A stretch of 64,000 bases of DNA from Epiperipatus broadwayi. Taxonomy: Eukaryota > Onychophora > Udeonychophora > Euonychophora > Peripatidae. Position numbers and translations under genes: made by a program. Positions 10,895 to 22,749 of the stretch are shown here, in pieces. A model generated the notes under the pieces. The model saw nothing but the letters and a program-made list of their open reading frames with translations, was not told the origin of the DNA and ran no database searches. Where the stretch lies: assembly GCA_028023455.1 (NCBI GenBank), contig JAQFVV010013309.1, positions 97,756 through 161,755 of the forward strand. Reading direction: 5' to 3'. Every line of letters starts with the position of its first letter. Position 1 is the stretch's first letter.

Positions 10895-13800
10895 GAAAGG
10901 AGTTTTCTATTAACTGAAAGGAGACCCTTTGATTCCTCTTGGAGGCCTTAAAGGAACCGAGCAGGGCAAATTCCTCATGTCCACTCCAAACGTTCTTGTT
11001 GTTGCAGCTGTTATTACTATGTGATTATTCATATAGTATACAAACATGGATGGGCTGCTCACCAACATGCATTAGCCAGCATGGTGAGTTTATTGGATTT
11101 TTACCTCTGAGTTTAAGATCAAAAAACACCATGGTCTTTCTTCTCAATGCCTGATAAGGCAGAATGAATGTTTGTGTAAATGATAAATATTTTTCCAATA
11201 CATATATACAATTATGACAGACAAAAATAAAGCATGGCCTTTATTCACAGGAGGCTGTAAAGTCACCAACCAAGGCAGCAGTTGATGGGTGAAGGTGGAG
11301 GGTGCTAAGAATCCCCTGATTGCGGACCCAGGCTGCCATTTGATGATGACTTTTTATTTAGGTACCTACAACTGCAGATCACTTTCAAGTGAAGGAAAAT
11401 TGCAATAATTAGAAGAAGAACTGTCTTATATTGAATGGGACATTATTGGACTTTGTGAAGTTAGAAGAAAAAGTGAAGAGACAACTGATTTAAAAAGTGG
11501 ACATATACTCTATTATAAAGGCACAGACATTGAAAATACAAGTGGAGTAGGATTCATTATAAATAAAAAATGGAAGAACAATATTGTGGAGATTGATGGT
11601 GTATCGGACAGAGTGGCAAGATTAGTTATACAACTTAATAGCAGATACCAAATGCAGATAATTCAGATTTATACCCCAACAAGTTCTCATAGTGATGAAG
11701 TAGTAAAATATTTTTATATGGATGTACAAAAGGCTTTTGATCAGAGTAAACAACATTTTAAAATTGTTATGGGAGACTTTAATGCTAGAATTGGTAAACA
11801 AATAAAAGATGAAAGTGCTGTAGGCAATTTTGGTTATGGTAATAGAAATAAGAGAGGACATAGACTTGTGGAGTTTGCAGAAAAAGAAAAACTTTATATT
11901 ATGAATTCTTTTTTTGAGAAAAATGTTAAAAGGAAATGGACATGGAAGCATCCAAATGAAGGTACAGCAGAATTGGATTATATTTTGACTAACAGGAAAT
12001 ACATATTTCAAGATTGTAATGTTCTTAATAAATTTAACACAGGAAGTGATCATCGATTAGTAAGGTGTAAGATACATGTTAATGTAAAACTAGAGAGACA
12101 AAAATTATTAAGAAAAACAATATTTACAGTTGATATTCCTAATCTTCAGAAACATTCTAATGAATTTAAATTAGAACTTACAAATTGGTTTCAAGTATTA
12201 GTAGATTTTGAACATGATTCAGATTTGAATGAAATTAATATGAAAATAACTGATACACTTTTAAAAACTGCAACAAAGATAGCTGGTAGAAAAAAGCAGC
12301 AATTGACCAATAAAATTTCTACTGAGACTAGAGAATTTATGAAGAAAAGAAGGAATATGAAGATATACAAAAATGATGCATTAAAAAGGATTGAATATCT
12401 CGAATTTTGTAAAATGGTGCATAAAAGAGTTGAAAATGATTTAAGAAAGTATAACTGTGAACTAGCAAGAAAAGCTGTAGAAGAAAATAAAAGTCTCAAG
12501 AATGTTAAACAACATTTTGGTATTGGTAGGAAATTTATATCTGCAATAAGAAAAAAAGATGGAATTATTACTAAAAAGAGAGATGACATCATGAAATTGG
12601 TAGAAGATTTTTATCAAGAATTATATAGTAATAAAGAACAAGTACCTCCTTTATCTATTAGCTCTTCCAAATTACCCAGAATTTTAAATAAAGAAGTGAG
12701 ACATGCAATTAAATGTATGAAGAAAGGAAAGGCTCCAGGTAATGATGGAATTATAATTGATATATTAAAAGAAGCAGGTGAAGAAATAGAATTTTTTTTA
12801 GCAAAGTTATATACCAAATGTCTAAATGATAAAGATGTATCAGATGATTGGAAAAATGCAGTAATAATATTAATATTTAAAAAAGGTGGTAAAGAAGATA
12901 TTAGAAATTACAGACCTATTAGCCTTTTATCAGTTTTATATAAAATTTTTACCAAGATAATTACAACTCGTCCACAGAGAACATTGGATTTCCACCAACC
13001 AAGAGAACAAGCTGGATTTAAAAGTGGTTTTAGTACAGTAGATCATATCCAGGTATTGAGAGAAGTTATAGAAAGGACAAATGAATATGAGTTGTCATTA
13101 TGTTTTGGATTTGTAGATTATGAAAAGGCATTTGATTCTACAAACATTTCTTCAGTGATTAAAGCATTGGATCATTAAGGTATAGATCCAGGATATTGTC
13201 ATATTTTAAAGAATATTTATAAAAATGCAACAGCAACAATTAGATTATATCATGATACTGGGAAAGTCAACATTGAGAAAGGTGTAAGACAAGGTGACTC
13301 CATATCTTCAAAACTTTTTACAGCAGTGCTGCAAGAAGTATTTTGTGGAATAAAATGGGAAACTAAAGGAGTTAAAGTAAATGAAGATTATTTAAGTCAT
13401 TTAGATTTTGCAGATGATGTAGTTGTTTTTGCAAATAATGCTTCAGAGTTGCAGGAAATGTTGCAGGATTTATCAGATGAAAGTAGGAAAGTAGGACTAA
13501 AGATAAATGTTAAAAAGACTAAAGTAAAGTTTAATCGATTTGCTCAAAATATGAAAATAAAGATTGATTGTGATGAATTAGAAGAAGTTAACAGTTACAA
13601 ATACTTTGGTCAGATTATTAATACAGATGGAAACATAATGGAGGAAATTAATCATAGAATTAAACTTGGTTGGAGTGCTTTTGGTAGAAATAACTTGATA
13701 CTAAAAGGAAATATGTCTATGTGTTTGAAAAGGAAGGTTTTTAACAAATGTGTTTTATCAGTTCTTACTTATGGATATGAGACTTGGATACTTAATAGAA

Positions 13801-14185
13801 GAGCAATACAGAGACTTCAGATCACTCAAAGAAGTATGGAGAGATGTATGTTGGGAGTAACAAGAAGAGATCAAAAATGCAATGTATGGGTAAGAGAACA
13901 AACAGGTGTTACTGACCTCATTGAAAAAATTAAAAGATTGAAGTGGAGTTGGGCTGAACACATTGTTAGAGGAGATGATAATAGATGGACAATTGAAATT
14001 TTAAACTGGATTCCAAGAGATTGTAAAAGACCCAGAAAGAGACTACATGTGAGATGGATGGATGAAATAAGAAAGTGTGCAGGGGTGGTGTGGAGAAGAG
14101 AAGCTAAAGATCGGAGGTGGATTAAACTTGGAGAGACCTTCATCCTGCAGTGGTTTGATAATGGTTGAAGATGATGATGATAATA
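10895..14185 (+). mobile_element. Near-complete RTE-type LINE (about 3.3 kb)
   Basis: The full unit includes a 5' leader (about 10,895-11,342), one long ORF and a short GATGATGATGATA tail typical of RTE 3' ends. The leader is visibly more GC-rich than its surroundings and carries a 71-codon open frame at 10,939-11,154 of unknown significance. Its total length fits the usual 3.2-3.3 kb of RTE elements. The left boundary falls directly at the end of the 88-bp palindrome; the exact 5' end and target duplication are not certain. Confidence 0.8.
11343..14168 (+). pseudogene. RTE endonuclease-reverse transcriptase ORF, two in-frame stops
   Basis: A single reading frame runs from ATG 11,343 to TGA 14,168 (about 941 codons), broken only by TAA at 11,406 and TAA at 13,176. 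The N-terminal apurinic endonuclease domain shows GTYNCRSLS, GLCEVRR, QIYTPTSS, MGDFNARIG, TWKHPN, LDYILTNR and the catalytic GSDHRLVR. The RT domain shows GKAPGNDGI, NYRPISLLSVLYKI, QAGFKSGFSTVDHI, DYEKAFDS, RQGDSISSKLF and FADDVVVFA (the active-site ADD is intact, near 13,408). The C-terminal part has YGYETWILN and RWMDEIRKCAG. In life it would nick target DNA and reverse-transcribe the LINE RNA in place. With only two nonsense changes and no frameshift seen it is a recent copy. A start at the GTG at 11,586 would only give the interrupted inner frame. Confidence 0.9.
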
Positions 14186-14209
14186 TAAGTAAGTGAGAGA
14201 ATATAATTA

Positions 14210-14420
14210 TTCTAGTTAATGAAAATTATAAATGCAGATAATTTAGGTTTATGCACCAAAAAGTTTTATTCTGGTGAAGAAATTGGATGTTTAAGTAGAA
14301 AAACTGAATGCTTTATAAACATTTTAAAATTATCATGAGTGACTTTAAAAAAATTCAACATATAAAAATGGAAAGTATGAATTCAGATATGGAATCAAAG
14401 GTGATGGGGAAATGTTTCTT
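14210..14420 (+). pseudogene. Older RTE endonuclease fragment
   Basis: Just downstream of the RTE tail, the sequence AATGCAGATAATTTAGGTT onward parallels the endonuclease segment of the upstream element (MQIIQIYTP, then a decayed NFKIVMGDF-like stretch, then FGYG-like residues). It has multiple stops and a lower match, so it is an older truncated copy and not part of the first element. Confidence 0.55.
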
Positions 14421-15300
14421 TGTTTTTTTCTTTATAAAAATGCCATGACAATGACTATTAAATAATATATCTAATTGCATTGATATATGGAATTTAAAAG
14501 ATTTCTTGTAACATTCAATTAAACTATTTTAATTTGATTATAATTTGAAAAATTATCAGGCACTAAGTAAAACAAATGAACAAAATGAAATCCACAGAAC
14601 ATGTGGACTCCATGAAGATTATTTGTGCAGTCCATGACCTATGTACAATTATAGGATTTTTTTAAGATTCTGACACACTTGCAATACATGTTTGCCACAT
14701 GGCAAAGTTTATATCTACTTAGATAATACACATTTATATACAAAGATATGCAGATTAACACATATACACCTTTATAGATATTCAACACTGGACATTATCA
14801 TAAAATGGTCCAAAATGGATTTTAAGAGCTTTATTTGATGAAAATTCATTAAAATATAAAGGCAGTTTCTACAATACTTTTCTCTATTATGTGTCATAAA
14901 ATAAAAACTTTTTTAGTTCAAACTGCTATTGATCTTGCAGAAGTTCATATGGACTATGATTAGAAAAGTACCTTAATCCTGCTTTAAAAAATTAGAACTT
15001 CACACAGTATCTAAAAATTGAAAAAGTTTATTTAGCACAAGAGAAAATAAAAGAAAAAATATCAAAACTAATAAATCTTAGCTTTAAGAAAGTATTTGTG
15101 ATTGAAATTCTAATAAATATCAACATTACTAACTCAATTTGTTTTAAAATATATGATGTTGAGAATGGAATGTGTTAAAATATGCAATTATGTGGGACAG
15201 CACAATTACTAATGACATACCTTTAACAATTTCTTGATTCATTTTTAGATTAGTAATGGTTATGAGGCATTTATTTATATGGTGCTATGTTTATAAATTG
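14421..15300. other. AT-rich intergenic sequence
   Basis: No feature recognised. Confidence 0.5.
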
Positions 15301-15301
15301 T

Positions 15302-15427
15302 AATAAACTAAAGATCAGCCTTTCACAGACTTTATCTTGTGTTGGAAATGAAAGTATTCATTTATTAGTATTAACATTCGTAAAAAGTGCATGCACGTTA
15401 GCTTGAAAGGCTGATCTTTAGTTTATT
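15302..15427. mobile_element. Small MITE-like element with 24-bp perfect terminal inverted repeats
   Basis: AATAAACTAAAGATCAGCCT... at 15,302-15,325 is exactly inverted at 15,404-15,427. The interior is only about 78 bp and non-coding. No transposase or clear target duplication is visible, so the superfamily is unknown. Confidence 0.75.
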
Positions 15428-16440
15428 AATAATGGTTGTAAATGATGATGGTATATAAAAGAATGAAGTTGATTATGATAGAAAGTTATAGTAATAAGCA
15501 ACTGATTAGATATAAATTTCACTTGTATCTTTCATTTGTAAAAAATATTTGTATCAACACAACCCCTCCCTATTCCTTAATTAGATAATAGTTTGAATGT
15601 TATACTTGTTAATTATTACTTAATCGCTATTAGATTAGTAATTCACATGTTTTAAATATGATTGGAATTTATTACTATCTTGTGACAATTAATAACTACT
15701 CTTGCTGATAAAGTCTGTCTTTACATCTCAGTTTGATTTCTGTTGCTGTTGGAATAACTTATTACATTTGTCATATCTATAATATCAGAAGCCTATATAT
15801 AAATGGTCATTTAATGTGTATGAGTAGTTTAATAAAGACAGTGATAATTTGGTATAAATAATGTTTAGAATGTGCTCCTCTTTAGTCTTACGCATATATA
15901 TTAGACTATACATATTATTTACACATATATAATTACTAATATTTTAAACATATTGAAAAACAAAACAAAATGGCTCTTAAAGTGCACATCGATCAAGTAG
16001 ACCATACTCCACATAACATTAACTTGTTTTTATTAAATATATGTATAAAGCATAAAAAATATGTATTATACAGCAAATCAGATTATTATTTAACTACAAA
16101 CAGAAACAACATTTCTAAGTTTGGTAAGCTATAAATATATAAAAAAAGGCCTCCCTAACATTTCTAAAGAACACTGAAATAAAAATACTCGCCAGGATAG
16201 ATAACTACAGGTGACAAGATCTAAAGTTGTTAAACCTTATTCACTCTCTAGCTAAAATTAGCAAAAGCTAATTATAGTATCAACTTGTTAACAAGCTCAA
16301 TCAACGATATTATGTATTACTATTTAACAAAACTTTTACCAAATAGCGTTTCATAAGTTTTTTTTATCTTTTTAAATTTATTATAATAAAAGAATTAGAG
16401 GTAAATAGTTATTTTAAAACAATACTTTAGTGTTTCCTTA
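15428..16440. other. AT-rich intergenic sequence
   Basis: No coding motif seen. Confidence 0.5.
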
Positions 16441-16745
16441 AAGTTTGATTTAAATTTAAAAAAATATTTAGATCACTTTTCTATAAGTCAAAAATGATTA
16501 ATTTGATATTTTTCTTAAAATGTCAAAAATATACATCTTATTAAAAGAATTATGCTTTTAAATATTTTTCTTTAAAACAGAATAATGTATCTAAATGATG
16601 AGCAAATGTTATTATTTGATTCTAATTTTCTTTCAACTAATTTCTTTAGTTGCCTTAAGGATATAATGTAATATGGATTAATGTAAATAATAGAAATACA
16701 TTTCTTTTGATTTTTTTTAGAAAAAATAATTATAACCTATATATA
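16440..16745 (+). repeat. Diverged direct repeat, first copy
   Basis: Shares a colinear series of blocks with 17,710-17,950, for example CTAAATGATGAGCAAAT and TTTAGAAAAAATAATTA, separated by indels. It is an ancient duplication or two copies of an unnamed non-coding repeat; no ORF. Confidence 0.6.
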
Positions 16746-16799
16746 AAAAAATCTGATGAATATATGAAGTTATTTCTTATATATATATATCAAATACAA

Positions 16800-17300
16800 G
16801 TAGCTTAATATATCGTCAGCTTCTAAGAGCAATGCTCTGCTGTTGAGTCACATTGTTCTGTCTTCAGCAATTCGTTTCATATCTGTACACGAAAAACAGT
16901 CAATTTCATTGGATGCATGATTTAAGATGTTTTAAATCTGCTTCTCAATCTTATTTTTAAAATTTTGCCTTCCAAAATATTTTGTAAAACTTATCATGTC
17001 TTAAAATATGACCCCCCCACCCCAAATATAATTTTGCTCGTTTTTGTTGTGTTCTGTAGTTCTCTTTTCATTTCAAGTTCTTTTAATATTTGACCGTCTT
17101 CTTTTCCATACAAGTCATTCTAGTTAATATTCTACAAAGCCACATTTCCATTCCTTCCAATCTTTTTCTTTCTTTTTTTCCCAATAATTATGTTTTACAA
17201 CCATATGTTAATATACTGAAAATAAAGATTTTAATAAATTTCATTTTATTTTTTGTATTGCTATTTTTATTTAGTAATAAAACTCTTTTATTTTGAAAAA
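16800..17300 (-). pseudogene. RTE-like LINE C-terminal fragment
   Basis: On the minus strand, from high to low coordinates, the translation shows YGCKT, then a run matching the IGRNGNVALxNI-type block, KELEMKRELQNTTK, MRHDKFYK-like residues and finally DMKRIAEDRTM near 16,860. This order (Y-G-C-E-T-W, then the E-L-x-R-I-x block, then the R-H-D block, then the A-E-D-R block) is that of the tail of RTE/BovB-like ORFs. It has frameshifts and no other domain. Confidence 0.5.
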
Positions 17301-17709
17301 TCATATTTCACTAACATTATTCTCTTTTTAATATCCACAAGATAACCAATGTCATCACAAATCATACATTCCAGATAACAAATTCCTTAATTAGTCATAA
17401 ATGTATATTATTTATACACACACCAATTAATCGTTTTATTTTCTCTCTATCACTATCACTCTCATTAACATTTACTTTTAATTTAAAAGATTTTATAAGC
17501 ATATTCAATATCTTAGGCATTTTATTTTATTTTATTCCTGATTCTGCAAATAATCTGCATAAGGAATACATTGAATATGATACAATTAATTTTAATACCT
17601 TTGGTTATTCTTTTTATAATCCTTATTATAAAAATGCAAAACAATAAATACTTCTGCCTTTCTCTAAAGGTTTGTGATGATGACATTTTAGTATTTATTA
17701 CATGTTGTT

Positions 17710-17950
17710 TTTTCTAAAATTGATTCAAATTAAAAAATTATTTAAGTAACTTTTCTGTATATCATGAATATTACTTTGTTATTTTTCTTAAAATTGCAAA
17801 AATATATGTCTAATTAAAAGAATTATGTTTTAAAGTATTTTTATTCAAAACTAAACATTGTAACTAAATGATGAGCAAATATTATTTATTTCTAATAGAA
17901 AAATATTGCTTTGATTTTTTAGAAAAAATAATTACAACATATCTATAATC
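17710..17950 (+). repeat. Diverged direct repeat, second copy
   Basis: Partner of 16,440-16,745. Blocks occur in the same order and orientation about 1.25 kb downstream. Confidence 0.6.
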
Positions 17951-18148
17951 CAAAACTTATAGTAAATTACCACTACTTTCATTTAAATTTCATATAAATT
18001 AATGTTACATTTACAAAACTCAATTGGTGCTCATTATAATCCTAATAGGGGCATAAGTGTATTTAATCACCAAAGCATCAAACGATTACCATTTTTTATA
18101 TATAGGGCCCACAAAACAAGCTCTTAACAATCTTTGAGAATATCCTCA

Positions 18149-18188
18149 ACCCCAGACCAGTTTCTGCATCTAGCATCATTAGTGAGGT
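18149..18188 (-). ncRNA. Hammerhead ribozyme, family 3, core mutated (CTAATGA)
   Basis: Minus strand: stem I ACCTCA / TGGGGT (six pairs), core CTAATGA instead of CTGATGA, stem II TGC/GCA with loop TAGAT, GAAA, minimal stem III and a GUC triplet. The G5 change should abolish cleavage. Confidence 0.7.
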
Positions 18189-18548
18189 GCCAGGACATTC
18201 ATTAGATTAAAAATACTAGGCCAAGCCCAGCACTTTATCTAATGTATAACTATTGAAAAGAAAATGTGAAATTTTCAGATATCCATATGTCGAAAAATCC
18301 AGCTATCTAACTGAAATAGCCATATGAGACAGAACTAAGTTTATATACACCATATATTAATAGTTTTAGCAATATAAAATTGCCAAAGCCTTAATAGCAA
18401 AAAATAAAATGCTAAAAAAAATCAAGTCAGATGTGGCACAACCTAATTTTAATAAAGCTCGTATTTACAAATGTTATATATAGAGCCCGCAAAACAAGAT
18501 AAAGTGCTGGGCTTGTCCTAATATTTTTAATCTAATAAATATCCTGGC

Positions 18549-18588
18549 ACCTCATTGATGATTCTAGATGCAGAAACCGGTCTGGGGT
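18549..18588 (+). ncRNA. Hammerhead ribozyme, family 3, core mutated (TTGATGA)
   Basis: Plus strand: ACCTCA, TTGATGA (C3 lost), a weakened stem II, GAAA, ACCGGU stem III, GUC, TGGGGT. The perfect stem I shows the family structure, but the C3 change should kill it. Confidence 0.7.
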
Positions 18589-19498
18589 TGAGGATATTCT
18601 CAAAGCTTGTTATGAGCTTATTTTGCGGGCTCTATATATAACATTGGTAAATATGAGCTTTATTAAAATTAGATCATGTGACATCTGACTTGATTTTTTT
18701 AATCAGATTACCATTTTCTATGCTCATCCAAGCTATTAAGAAATGTAGTAAATTCTCCATACAATAATGCCACCCAATGCAAACCTTAGTGTTTGATGGA
18801 AGCAAGAAGATTTGCACATAAGCTCCTCACTGATAAAATCCACAAGCTAGAAACTAGTTTTGGGATATTGGATGAGTAGGCACAGGATAGGGATTTTATG
18901 CACAAACCTTCTTGTATTCATTGATTACTAAGGCTTGTGCTGAATGACACAACTGTATGGAGAATTTGCTATTGTGTATTTAATCAAGTATTTAGAGATT
19001 TGATTGATTTTTATATGCCAAAACACATACTTCTTACAATTATTTTTCTTCTTGACTCTCTGTTATACTTAGGGCAAGTATTAGAAAAAAAATCATACCA
19101 TCGTAGGCAATACATTAACATTCACAATTCAATTTTTTCAACAACTTTGTTAACAATAGAAGATTGGTTAAAACTGTTCAGAAAACATCATAAATATTTA
19201 AAAAGTATTGAACTCAACTTTTTATTTTTTTCTAAAGATTTTGACATTAAAAGAAATTCTCAAATGGATTATAGCTTCATTGTATGGGCTGATACCATTT
19301 AAGTTAGATTTTTTGAATTATTGGAAAAGCTCAATTGTCTTCTGTATTTAGACTGCTTAATTAGTATGTTAATGGTAATATTTTTATTGATTGCTTCAAG
19401 AATAATAATATTATATCTATTATTAAAGAAATTAAATTACATTAAAGTTTAGTTAAGATTTTACTTCATTAACGCTTAAATAAATTAATATATATATA

Positions 19499-19643
19499 TG
19501 TGCTCTGTGCACAGTTAATGAAGTTATTAATAAATTGTCAAAATTTTCACCATAAATATGGGACTGTAGACTGTCCCGAAAGCACTTGGCAGTAAAAATT
19601 TTGACAATTTATTAATAACTTCATTAACTGTGCACAGAGCACA
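19499..19643. mobile_element. Fold-back element with 49-bp perfect arms
   Basis: 19,499-19,547 is the exact inverted complement of 19,595-19,643, around a 47-base loop. The loop itself holds GGGAC...GTCCC (19,560-19,577). The element is bordered by (TA)n on both sides and interrupts the decayed LINE. No coding capacity. Confidence 0.85.
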
Positions 19644-20799
19644 CACACACATATATATATATATTAATCTATCAAAGTTTAGGTTATGACAATATACTTC
19701 TTTTATTTCTGAAGAATGTGCAGAATACATTGATACTCCCCTGTGTTACATTCTTAATGATTCTATTAAAAATTGTTTTTTCCTAACTTTCATAAACTTG
19801 ATAATATTGTATCAATTTTTAAAAAAATAGTTCAATGAATAATGTTAATAATTGCAGTCCTAATTCTGTACTTTATATAATTGATACACATTTGAAAAAT
19901 GGTTTCTAAAAAACATCATTAATGATTTAATAAAGTTTTATTTCCTACACAACATGGCTTTTTACTAATTGGTCAATCAAAACTAATCTTTTTACAATAC
20001 TTGTTTGTATTGCTAATGCCTTTAAAAACTCAATGCCCTTTGGATAGTGTCTATTTTCATCTATTTAAAACATCTGATAAAGTGAACCATATCATATTAC
20101 TTTTTAACCTGCAATGGCTACAAGCAATATTTGATACTATTATCAGTATTGAAATGCCCTAATTTTATATTATTTTTCAAATTTAATAGGTGATCTTCTC
20201 AGTACCTTCCTAATATGTGTTTATTTTACAAAAGATCAAATTTGTTTCAATGTAATTTTTGTAGGTTAAATTATATGTAACTTTTTCCAAGAAGAACATA
20301 ATCTCATATTGTTTCTAATCTGAATGACCATAAATTTTTTTCATCTTTTTTAAATGACTTTCTTTGCTACTTTTTAAAACAAACATTATGACCCTAATTG
20401 CAACTAATGGCAACAATAATAAAAAAAGCGAATTAATTTCATTATAATAACTGATTATAAGAAAGCAATAAATTGAATTCAGTTTAACAAAAGTAATTTT
20501 ATTTATTCATATTTGAAATTTTATTGTTATATGTATTTATTTTTTATATGAACATTTCAATGCCTATCTTAAACACTACTTATAATTAAAAATATCAAAT
20601 TGGAAATATTTTTATAAAACAAATAATTTCTTAGGAGCAGTATGAGATACCACTTGTAGTATTTATATGACTACACTGCATTGTAACCTTTGCAGATTAA
20701 ATGGATTTTCTCTTAATTTAATTAAATGGTTTAAATCTTTTCTTAAGAAAAGAATGACTTATTGAACTTGAATAACAATTTTTTAATTCATATTATTAA

Positions 20800-21185
20800 C
20801 TGAAACACAGGCTTATTATATACCTGTGTCTACATATGTAATATATAGGGTATATGAGCACAGACTTTCACATGATCCACCACTCTCCACTCTATCTCAT
20901 AACACTGATAGACTTGAACACATATATGCTGAAAAGATAAATAATCACCAATATACATATTACATGCTAAACCAGAAATCATCAGTTGGTCCAGATTATC
21001 ATCTCTACACATATATGCTATAAGTGCTCATATATATATTAAGATAGCCAATCTTCATACTCTAATGGACAGACTTCAATCTACTCCACACTCCAACTTT
21101 TCAACTATCCATCCAATTGAAAATCTGATGATGGAATGCTCAAAGGCCACCCCAAGGCCGAGATTCTTGTCACCTCATGGCAATA
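20800..21185 (-). repeat. Hammerhead family 2 / tRNA-like module, copy a
   Basis: Minus-oriented copy inserted in the decayed LINE. It carries the ACCAA...TTGGT hammerhead motif (20,947-20,990), the GAAAATCTGATGATGGAAT tail block near 21,120, and a tRNA-like region at its low-coordinate end. It is colinear with copies at 22.1, 29.1-29.6, 31.7-32.0 and 42.9 kb. Confidence 0.75.
20947..20990 (-). ncRNA. Hammerhead ribozyme motif, family 2 copy a (G12 retained)
   Basis: Minus strand: stem I ACCAA / TTGGT, core CTGATGA, then a decayed stem II (TTTCT against AGCAT), then GTAA where GAAA is expected, then TA-TG-TA minimal stem III and an AUA triplet. It is the only copy keeping G at the position equivalent to G12. 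Confidence 0.55.
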
Positions 21186-21887
21186 TCTTAGTGTTATCAT
21201 TAGTTAACATTTATATAAATTATTTGGGAAAAAATAGAAATTTTCACAATGTTTGTATTATGCAGATGACTGTAAAATATTCAGGAGTATTAATTCAATC
21301 AATGATTGCAATCTTTTACAAAAAGTTGTTAACAATTTTGTGAAATGGTATAAAAAAATAATAAGATACATATTAATATGGAAAAATGTTCAGCCATTTC
21401 TTATTCCACGAAATCTGAATTTTTAAATTTACCTTATATTGAAGAACATAAAATGAGTACGGGAGACATTCATAAAAAACTTGGCTTTATATTTGCTAGC
21501 AATTGATCTTTTCATCATCATACTGAAGTAATAATAGATAATGCATTTAAAATTACAGATATTTATTCTACAGCATAATAGATAATTTAATAATTTTATA
21601 AAGCATATATTATTTCTTTCTTTGGTTTTACTTATGTTGGAATATCAATCTATTATTTGAATCCCAAGTTCCAAATGAGTTATTATGACCAGAATTCAAT
21701 TAGTTTACAATAAATTCTATTACCACTGGGAAAAATCAAAAGTCTTAAATTCTTATATTATTAGTCACTCAAAAAATTATTTTAACAAATAAAATCTCAA
21801 ACAATTATTGTTTACATAAAACATGAACTTCTAATCTATTTTACATTAAAGTTTGTTACTACACATTAAAATTTTTGTCAAGTGTTG

Positions 21888-21990
21888 TTAGCCAAGAAGT
21901 CAGTGCAGTGACCTTGCAAGCAAGCAGTTGCTTGCAGACAACTGTTGTGGGTTCGCCTCCCGGCCAATGCTATGACATATGGAAAAAAAA
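21888..21990 (+). repeat. tRNA-derived SINE fragment, family G
   Basis: GTTAGCCAAGAAGTCAGTGC resembles a tRNA A-box region, and GTGGGTTCGCCTCCC at about 21,947-21,961 is a good B box. It is followed by GACATATGGAAAA, the same junction seen at 6,258-6,400. It is a SINE head, not a functional tRNA (extended variable region and mispaired arms). Confidence 0.65.
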
Positions 21991-22094
21991 TTTTTTCTTT
22001 GTTTCATTTGTCTAATACTACTAATCAATATTTTATTAATGATAATAATTTTGAATTAGATTTAAAAAAATTATTAATAATATTACAATGTTAT

Positions 22095-22400
22095 ACTTGG
22101 CTGAAGTGTTGGAGGGTTGAGTAGATTGAAGCTTCTTCATTAAAGTTTGAAAATTTGCTATCTTAAAATAAACCAAGCACTGATTATATATATATATATA
22201 TATGGACCAAGCACTGATTATATATATATATATATATGGACCAACTGATGAATGCTGGTTCATCAAGAACTATATTTATTGGAGATTATTTATCTTTTTC
22301 ACATGGGTGTGTTCATGTGTATTGGTTATATGAGACCGTGGATATCTGAAGGAAACTTGAAAGTCTGTGTTCAAATCCTCTAAATTATATCTAAATTCCA
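22095..22400 (+). repeat. Hammerhead family 2 / tRNA-like module, copy b
   Basis: Plus-oriented copy. The GTTGGAGGGTTGAGTAGATTG block is followed by a duplicated GGACCAAGCACTGATTA(TA)n segment, the hammerhead motif, and at the end a B-box-like GTGTTCAAATCC (22,368-22,379). The duplicated TA-rich segment is private to this copy. Confidence 0.75.
22240..22283 (+). ncRNA. Hammerhead ribozyme motif, family 2 copy b (decayed)
   Basis: ACCAA, intact CTGATGA (22,245-22,251), ATGCT-GGTTC, then a disrupted 3' strand of stem II and no GAAA, ending in TTGGA. Clearly the same motif but not functional. Confidence 0.5.
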
Positions 22401-22565
22401 AGTTTATTAATTATTCTTTTATTTAAATATTAATAATATAAGAAATGAAGATATTCACACAATTTGATATATAGAGGTGTTTATTTATATTATTGGATAT
22501 TAATTATGGTGCAGTTCTGTAATTGGCTTAATGCTCTAGTGTTGTATGCTAAATAAATTGAATTG

Positions 22566-22618
22566 AATTATTATTATTATTGTTATTATTATAATTTTGA
22601 AATTATTATTATTATTAA

Positions 22619-22667
<49 letters not shown>

Positions 22668-22680
22668 ACTTTGAAATTTA

Positions 22681-22747
<67 letters not shown>
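22566..22747. repeat. (ATT)n microsatellite tract
   Basis: Long interrupted TTA/ATT repeat with AACTTTGAAATT islands at about 22,667-22,680 and again just after the tract. The isoleucine/tyrosine open frame over it is an artefact of the repeat. Confidence 0.95.

Positions 22748-22749
<2 letters not shown>

Larger units (their letters stand above)
18080..18700. repeat. Hammerhead family 3, inverted pair (retrozyme-like)
   Basis: A minus-oriented copy (about 18,080-18,480) abuts a partial plus-oriented copy (about 18,481-18,700). Both carry GAGCTTTATTAAAATTA-type ends and the GTGCTGGGCTTGTCCTA block, and both match the monomers at 26-27.7 kb. Each holds a decayed hammerhead motif. Confidence 0.8.
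18930..21660 (+). mobile_element. Decayed Jockey/CR1-type LINE, with nested insertions
   Basis: Fragments of a non-LTR reverse transcriptase occur in order but in shifting frames. At 18,937-19,302: FRDLIDFYMPKH and KHHKYLKSI, like the pre-RT linker. At about 19,730-19,800: TPLCYILND and HKLDNIVSIFKK, like P-L-x-x-I-F-N and I-P-I-F-K-K. At about 19,950-20,110: QHGFLL and DSVYFHLFK-SDKVNH, like QHGF and the catalytic D-F-x-K-A-F-D-x-V-x-H block with its aspartate changed. At about 21,250-21,350: YADDCKIFRSINS, the intact YADD. At about 21,480-21,560: LGFIFASN and FHHHTEVIIDNAFKI. It is old, with many stops. A fold-back element (19,499-19,643) and a hammerhead family 2 copy (20,800-21,185) inserted later. 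Confidence 0.75.

Noticed and set aside
12191-12592. Minus-strand open frames inside the RTE (also 11,622-12,053 and 13,871-14,143)
   Set aside because: Antisense shadows of the RTE ORF.
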